DNA of 48,437 nucleotides from Mastigamoeba balamuthi. Its lineage: Eukaryota; Evosea; Mastigamoebida; Mastigamoebidae. Where the stretch lies: contig CACRSC010000095.1 in NCBI GenBank assembly GCA_902651635.1, forward strand, positions 1-48,437, given 5' to 3'. The stretch's first letter is position 1. Each line of letters begins with the position of its first letter. The translations under genes and the position numbers were made by a program. Of the stretch, positions 42,799-48,437 are shown one piece after another. A model generated the notes under the pieces. That model was given only the letters and a program-made list of their open reading frames with translations. It was not told the origin of the DNA and ran no database searches.

Positions 42799-45480
42799 TG
42801 AGCCTTGAGCTTCCTTCATTCAGATCTGATTTCAGATTCATCACTCTAGAAACCTCCTCGACTTCCGGTTGATTATGAGGGTGTATTGCATGAATAGTAT
42901 GCTGTCTCTCTTCTGTTGCAGATAACAAGGAAACTGACTTGATCTCTTCCATGGATATGACACGAACGGAATTTCCTGATACTGTCTTCTGGGTAATGGA
43001 CTTAACGAGAAACCGTGTTCCTGCCTCCATAAGAACTTCCTCCTCACCAAAGTTATTCAGTTTTCCCATGTCTCTTCCTCGAGTCACATCCAGTTTAAAC
43101 AGTGTTCCATTTGGACCCAGAAATTCTGTAGCAATTCCACAGCAATGAGACGTACTTGTGAATCCACTCCAGCACACAGTAGAACCAGGGAAATATAAGT
43201 TCTCATTCACATCACAGTTGATTCCACGGTATACCTCTCCTTGGACAAGTGGCAGGGAACGCATTGCCATTGTCAGATGCCATGCATAAGGAAGCCAACA
43301 GCAGATATCACATTTGTCACGGCATCGTAGTGCCTGGTTCAAACGGTAATATAGACTCTCCTCCCGCCAGGGTTTTGCCTCTGTTGTGTACAATACAAGG
43401 GCAAGTGCTGCTTCTAAACTAAGACCATCCGGTAGGGTACTTCTATTCTGTCGAAGATCTAAATTGTGTGAGAATTCGTTGTTACATTTCATGTCATGTA
43501 CCATTCTCGATTGTGGTGATCATACTCTTTATATCCTGCAGTGGTGGCTGCACTATAAGAAGAGAATCTTTCAGGTTGGGTATTCGCTCAAGAGGTGTTA
43601 CTGGTATTGCATTCAGCCTCTCTTCAATATTGTCACACATTCTGATCTTTATCTGTCCTATTATCTGTAGTGCACCTACTCCAAGCAGAGTTGAATAAGC
43701 TGCAACAGTTGCACCTCCTGCTGCATATACAGATGATATCATTGAACTGCTTCCCAATCCTGTTCCACTTAGGGCAGTTACGCCTGCTGCTGCTGAAGTG
43801 GATCCACAACTACCACTCAGGCCAGTAATAGTACCAAGGGACACTGTAGCACTAGCAGCAGAGGTCGAGGTGGCAATTGTTACGGTCGTTGCTATAACTG
43901 TGGCTGTTGCAACCACTACTATAGATGCTCCTACAACAATTCCTGCAATTGCTCCTGATCCGAGACCACTGCCACCACCATGTATTGAAATAGCAGTGCA
44001 TTTTGGCAGAATTGACCAGTTTCCACCAGAGCAAATCCCTGGAGCAGATATCCAGCCCTGGCTGCAGTTATATTTGCATGTTGTGCCACTTGGAATCACT
44101 TGTGAGCATGTTCCCCACTCGGACTGATTTGGGAGCTCAATTAATCTGCAGCATACAGGACAGTTGTCTCTACATCCAATAGTTCCGCACAATCTCGGGT
44201 TCCCATCACAACAAATGGCAGTTCGGTTGGATGAGCAGAACACCCTGGGGACCTCTCCAAGTAGATCGTTCCCATTTAGATTGCTAGCAAAGAGTGAGTC
44301 TGATAATTTGAGGTAGTACTTACATTTTGGACCTTTCACGAGTGTGATCCATCCATGGTGGTATGGTACCACTCAAGTAGTTATCACTCAAATCCCTGAA
44401 AATTAGTTAGAAAGATATTCCTATCAAAATGCAGTCATACAAATGATCCAGTATTGTAGGATCTGCAATTGAACTTGGAATAGTCCCACTTAGATAATTT
44501 GAGTGAAGATCTCTGAGTTACGAATTGAGATTTGCTAACTGATATTACGTACACCCACGTAAGAAATGATAATGAAGACAGTGATGGGATGGTACCACTG
44601 AGAGAATTCCGGTGAACATTGCTATTTGAAATGAGATAGATGAGGCAGAAATGAAACATACAAATAGGACAGCTTTGTCACATTGCTGAGTGATATGGGA
44701 ATTGTTCCATTTAGGTTGTTTGAACCGAGATCACTGGAGAGATAATCAGAAAGATGCCAATTGTGATGTGTACATACAGATGCATCAGACCAACAAAGCC
44801 TGACAGTGAGTTGGGAATGCTGCCAACGAGTTGATTGAACCCGAAATCCCTAGTTGTATGAGATTTGGAGAACTAGCGATAGTTGTCTTACATTACAGTC
44901 AGGTTTGCCAGGCTCTCGATTGAGCTGGGGATGCTCCCGTTCAATTTGTTGGAGTTGAAAGTGCTAATCACGAGTGAGTAATAACCCTCCTTGGATTGCA
45001 TACAGGAAACGAAGGAATGTGAGATATCTGATTGTGATGGGCAGGGTTCCGCTGAGCTGATTGTCTTTGAGATCCCTGCGCCAGTTATTGAGTTGGAGTG
45101 CAGAAGGGATTGGCGTGCAAACAGTGTTTCGAGGTTGATGAGACTGCCAATGGTTTCGGGTATCGTTCCATTCAGACCATTGGACCCGAGGCTCCTGCGG
45201 TTCTGTGTCGGTATTCGAGTGCAAAACAAAGAAGCACCAACAGGTTGGTTACGGAGTCACCCGTGCAGGTTACACCACTGAGGTTCACTGTGCAGGGGTC
45301 TTTCACCCCACAGGGGGTGCTCCACCGGTGCCGTAGCGAGGGCCACGCTGTGTACAAGTCGCACAGGGCCATCGCCTCCGTTGTGGGGTCTGCACACACG
45401 AGCCCGCACAGGGCCAGCAGGAGGCCCAAGACCGCAGCGAAGCCCGCCCCTCCTGCAACAACGCAAACGTACGTGAGCAT
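42794..45480 (-). CDS. LRR-sushi-transmembrane protein with ADP-ribosyltransferase domain
   Basis: Eleven exons on the minus strand: 45480-45242, 45194-45123, 45075-45004, 44963-44892, 44849-44778, 44733-44662, 44621-44553, 44512-44441, 44395-44324, 44283-43502, 43458-42794; 752 residues. Signal peptide (VLGLLLALCGLVCA) and an LRR N-cap (ALCDLYTAW...C.VNLSGVTC) are followed by eight exons, seven of 72 bp and one of 69 bp, all phase 2, each one leucine-rich repeat (L.SN.LNGTIP type); then a ninth partial repeat, a GNPRLCG cap, a sushi-like module (residues ~314-366) and a Gly/Val transmembrane segment (~382-409). Residues 532-752 form an R-S-E ADP-ribosyltransferase: Arg609 in VYRGI, FTSTS (631-635), and the E-x-E pair 670/672 in FGEEEVL. 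It should transfer ADP-ribose from NAD+ to a protein. The catalytic part is predicted cytosolic, but a weaker hydrophobic stretch at ~460-483 could reverse this. Confidence 0.85.
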
Positions 45481-46069
45481 ACCACACCACAGCGAAAGCG
45501 AGCAGACCGTGGGGCGGGGCACCCGCTGCCCAGAACTGCTTCGTCATCAACTGGAAATGCCTGCGCTGTGCTTGCCCAACGTTAAAAAAACTGCACCTTC
45601 GGGCACTCAGATTCTCCTGATTTCCCCCGTCTGATGACTCACCCCCTGGGAGATCGCAGGCCTTTCCTTCCATCAGATTCAGTGGCACAGGCGGCTGGCA
45701 TCTGCCCGCCTGTCACAGTATCCCACTCGCATAGGGCTCGGCGCTCAGTAACCGGCCACAGCAGTGCAGCTTGCTCTTCGAGCTGGGCCTGTCCCAGATA
45801 CAAACATACTGAAAACTCAGGTACTACGAGGACTGCCCCCAACTGGTTTCGTCGAGTACGTGGCCCCCCGGGATGCCCAGGGCGAGTACGTTATCTACGT
45901 GAAGCTTGTGGGCCGGCTCCCCTGCGGGTCCGCGATGCACACCCCCCACCCCTTCCCTGCCTGGTGGTGCGCGTGGGTGTCGCGACTCAGGCGCTGGGAT
46001 GGCTGACAGGTCGCAGGGGGTGCTGGCGACAACGTTAGGACAACGAACCTTTGTGCCAACAAAACAGCA
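45481..46069. other. Intergenic region upstream of the LRR-ADP-ribosyltransferase gene
   Basis: GC content rises here. No complete gene is recognised; a frame near 45840-45900 (VEYVAPRDAQGEYVIYVK) may be a further dehydrogenase-like scrap but is not convincing. Confidence 0.35.
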
Positions 46070-46216
46070 TCACATGAGGCGTCTGGAGGTGGTCAGGTCA
46101 GGGTGCTGGGTGTGCCAAAGCGGGTGATGCACCGCTTCGAGCTGGAGAACATTGTGGAAGTGTACAAGCTGTCGCGGCCCAGGCGCACCGTCCTCAAGGT
46201 CAAAAACACCCCGTGC
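46070..46216 (+). pseudogene. Relic of ADH last exon, first copy
   Basis: CACATGAGGCGTCTGGAGGT and HRFELENIVEVYKL match the last exon of copies A and B, with frame breaks and no upstream exons. Confidence 0.8.
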
Positions 46217-46645
46217 CCACTGTTATTGCAGTTTATGATCTGCTCCGGCAATAAACAGTTCAAGACCTCCTCTCGGGATCAGACGGATTCCAGTTCTAAA
46301 ATCACCTGTCCTGGAGAAGCTACTCTGCCTGGGGCATCTCTGAAAAAAAACATACCCTGGAGACCTGCACACACCACCCTCCATGACCACCTCCTTCCCT
46401 CCAAAAATGGTTCATCCTGACCCCGCCAGGGGCCTATCCCTCACTGATAGTGGAAGGATGAATTGATATCAGTATCAGAGAAGAGAAGAGAAGAGACACT
46501 GTTCGACAGTCAGGTTGAGCAACCTGAACCTCACAGGTGGCATTGAGATGGCTGGTTAGCTGTGATAACAAGCCAGTCCTGACAAACAGCTGTCATTAAT
46601 TACCCTATGCTTTGCTTTGGCATGGCAACTGTATCTCCTGTCCAA
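46217..46645. other. Spacer between ADH relics
   Basis: Contains AGAGAAGAGAAGAGAAGAGA near 46480, the reverse complement of the TCTCT-rich repeat of ADH intron 4; no gene. Confidence 0.4.
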
Positions 46646-46806
46646 CGCAGGAGTGCATTCGGCATCTGCTGGAGGTGATTTAGTAGGGGAACGTGGACGT
46701 GACCAGGCTGGCGGCACACCACTTCATGTTGGAGAGCATCGTGGAGGCATACAAGCCGTGTATGGTGCAGGGGGTGTACACGTGGTTATCATCACCCCTC
46801 CGAGGT
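46646..46806 (+). pseudogene. Relic of ADH last exon, second copy
   Basis: CAGGAGTGCATTCGGCATCT keeps the acceptor and start of the exon (ECIRHLLEVI), followed by in-frame stops, then HHFMLESIVEAYKP and a degenerate end. It is more decayed than the first relic. Confidence 0.8.
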
Positions 46807-47297
46807 CAGTGGCAGGCGCACAGGAGGGCATCGAGGCCTCTGCCTCTCTCGCTAGTGGGTTGATTGATGTGGGATTTCAAGCCGGACTGTTTTGAGCTCA
46901 GCTGGCATACCAGTACGCGCTTTCAGCCAACAAATCGCGGGCTGACTGCGAGCAGTCAGCGTCGCAGTCAATGAGCAAGCTGGTCCACCTGTCACGATCG
47001 CAATTGTGAGTGTACTCGGTCCTTTGTACTTTGTCGGACCGCATTTTCCGGAGGAGGTAAAGTCACGGATTGCCGACTCTCTGTTGCCCTTGGCAGCGCG
47101 GCTTCCACGCCTTACGGGTAAGTCTCCGATGAGAGGACTCAGCAGGAGCTCTGCACCCGATGAGCTTCGAAGCAACGATCGGTAAACGGAATGAGAGTCC
47201 GGAGAATTATGCACCGCCGACTATTCTTGGGGCGCCTATTCTCGGTGGGCGTTCGACCACGGACAAGCAGACCCTCGTCACGTAGAAATATGCTCGT

Positions 47298-47325
47298 GAC
47301 GTTTCATCTGCGCTCTTTAAAAAGG
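47298..47325 (+). promoter_or_regulatory. ADH C core promoter: TGACGT plus TTTAAAAAGG
   Basis: TGACGTTTCA at 47298-47307 and a TATA-like TTTAAAAAGG at 47316-47325, 74-83 bp before the ATG, in the same arrangement as ADH A and B. Confidence 0.5.
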
Positions 47326-47398
47326 ATCTGCACTCGAAGCGCACTATCACAGCAGACAACCAGCCAGCCAACCAAAACACCAAAGCTCCACTTTGCCG

Positions 47399-48437
47399 AT
47401 GGGCGCCATCAAGGTCGACCTCCCCGCAGAGCTCGGCTCGACCCGCAGCGAGCAGTGTGCAGCCTCCTGCAGCGGCTGCGCGCAGCAGGCGAGCCTGGCG
47501 ATACCCGAGACGATGCGGGCGCTGGTCTTCCAGGAGAAGGGCCGGATCGAGCTCGTCTCCAAGCCCGTGCCGCGCCCGGGGCCCACTGACGCCCTCCTGA
47601 AGATCACGTGCACCACTATCTGCGGCACAGATGTCCACATCCTCAAAGGTGCGCCATAGGGTCTCTGTACTATGCATTGCTCCCGTTTTAGCCTTGGTAT
47701 CGGTCCTGTCCAAATTCCACTAAACTAGTCTTGTTGCATCCCGCGCGTTGTCAAAGGCGAGTACCCCGTCCCACAGGGCAGGACTCTGGGCCACGAGCCA
47801 GTGGGCATCATCGTCGAGGTCGGCTCAGCAGTTAGTACAGTACGCAGCAGAGAAAAGCTATCTATCCATCCACATTTGCTCACACGCCATTTATTTGTGA
47901 TGACAGGTGAGGGTCGGGGGCCGCTACGTCGTCGGAGCTCTCACGCCGTGCGGGAACTGCTGCTCCTGCCAAGAGGGCCACGCAGCGCAGTGCGGCGGAA
48001 CCCCCTTTGGTGGCTGGAAGTTCGGCAACAGGATGGATGGCAGTCAGGCCGAGTACCTCCTGGTCCCCAACGCCGACTACAACTGCTGCCCCATCCCGGA
48101 CGAGATCCCCGACGGTTCCTTTCCTTTCCCAATTCTGATCCCCATGGCTCCATTGCATCCTGCCGACAATCAACGGATGTGCCTACGAATCCTCAAACCG
48201 TGGCGTCCACAGAGCACGCCGTGATGTGCGCGGACATCATGAGCACAGGGTTCAGCGGGGTGGAGGCGGCGCACGTGAGGATCGGGGACACGGTGTGCGT
48301 CTACGCCCAGGGCCCCATCGGCCTCTGCGCCACCGCCGCCGCCAGGCTCTCGGGCGCCACCAGCATCATCGCCGTCGCCAGCAACCCCAAGAGGCTCGAG
48401 ATCTCCAGGGTCCGCTCTCTCTTCTCTTCTCTTCTCT
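47399..48437 (+). CDS. Zinc-type NADP-dependent secondary alcohol dehydrogenase, copy C (3' cut by window)
   Basis: Four exons are visible (47399-47648, 47757-47839, 47907-48114, 48213-48409), with the same lengths and phases as copies A and B; intron 4 continues off the window. The N-terminus (MGAIKVDLPAELGSTRSEQC, then a CAASCSGC cluster) matches copy B. Motifs ICGTDVH, GRTLGHEPVG, CGNCCSC and YAQGPIGL are intact, with Asn and Ser replacing some of the His/Thr around the Cys cluster. The start of intron 4 (GTCCGCTCTCTCTTCTC) is the same as in A and B, so the conversion tract extends to this copy. Confidence 0.9.

Noticed and set aside
44324-45194. 72-bp tandem repeat tract
   Set aside because: The periodic exons are leucine-rich repeats separated by unrelated introns, not a DNA satellite.
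45845-45900. Dehydrogenase exon 2 relic (frame VEYVAPRDAQGEYVIYVK)
   Set aside because: Only GEYV is shared with exon 2; the match is too short to claim.

Overview
The window is eukaryotic nuclear DNA. Most genes are split by short GT-AG introns (about 45-140 bp), AATAAA-like signals follow several stop codons, and two loci encode GPI-anchored proteins. An actobindin-type protein (a family first known from Acanthamoeba) and NADP-type secondary alcohol dehydrogenases like those of Entamoeba suggest an amoebozoan. An archamoeba such as Mastigamoeba is possible, but that is inference.

Layout. (1) 1-14.0 kb: a tandem array of one family of secreted, GPI-anchored surface proteins: one 5'-truncated copy, six complete two-exon copies and one relic. 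A legumain-like gene that has lost both catalytic residues is inserted at 3.4-5.0 kb. (2) 14-21.2 kb: an AT-rich, mostly gene-free stretch with a head-to-head array of ~174-bp repeats that form hairpins, decayed genes and a CpG-depleted relic of the surface family. (3) 21.7-36.4 kb: a GC-rich gene block. It holds a ten-repeat actobindin/beta-thymosin protein, a pyroglutamyl peptidase I fused to a GNAT acetyltransferase, two alcohol dehydrogenases, a Tc1/mariner relic, a coiled-coil protein and a GPI-anchored GH10 xylanase. (4) 36.4-42.8 kb: a second AT-rich stretch with inverted polypurine/polypyrimidine tracts, a MITE-like palindrome and decayed coding sequence. (5) 42.8-45.5 kb, minus strand: an 11-exon gene for signal peptide, eight to nine leucine-rich repeats, sushi-like module, transmembrane segment and an intact R-S-E ADP-ribosyltransferase domain. 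(6) 46.0-48.4 kb: decayed copies of the dehydrogenase last exon, then a third dehydrogenase that runs off the window.

The strongest candidate for an undescribed system is the LRR-sushi-TM-ADP-ribosyltransferase protein, which looks like a receptor whose effector is a mono-ADP-ribosyltransferase. Next are the peptidase-acetyltransferase fusion and the dead legumain. Exon structures were built by hand from frame, GT-AG (twice GC-AG) sites, alignment among paralogues and known family motifs. No database search was run.
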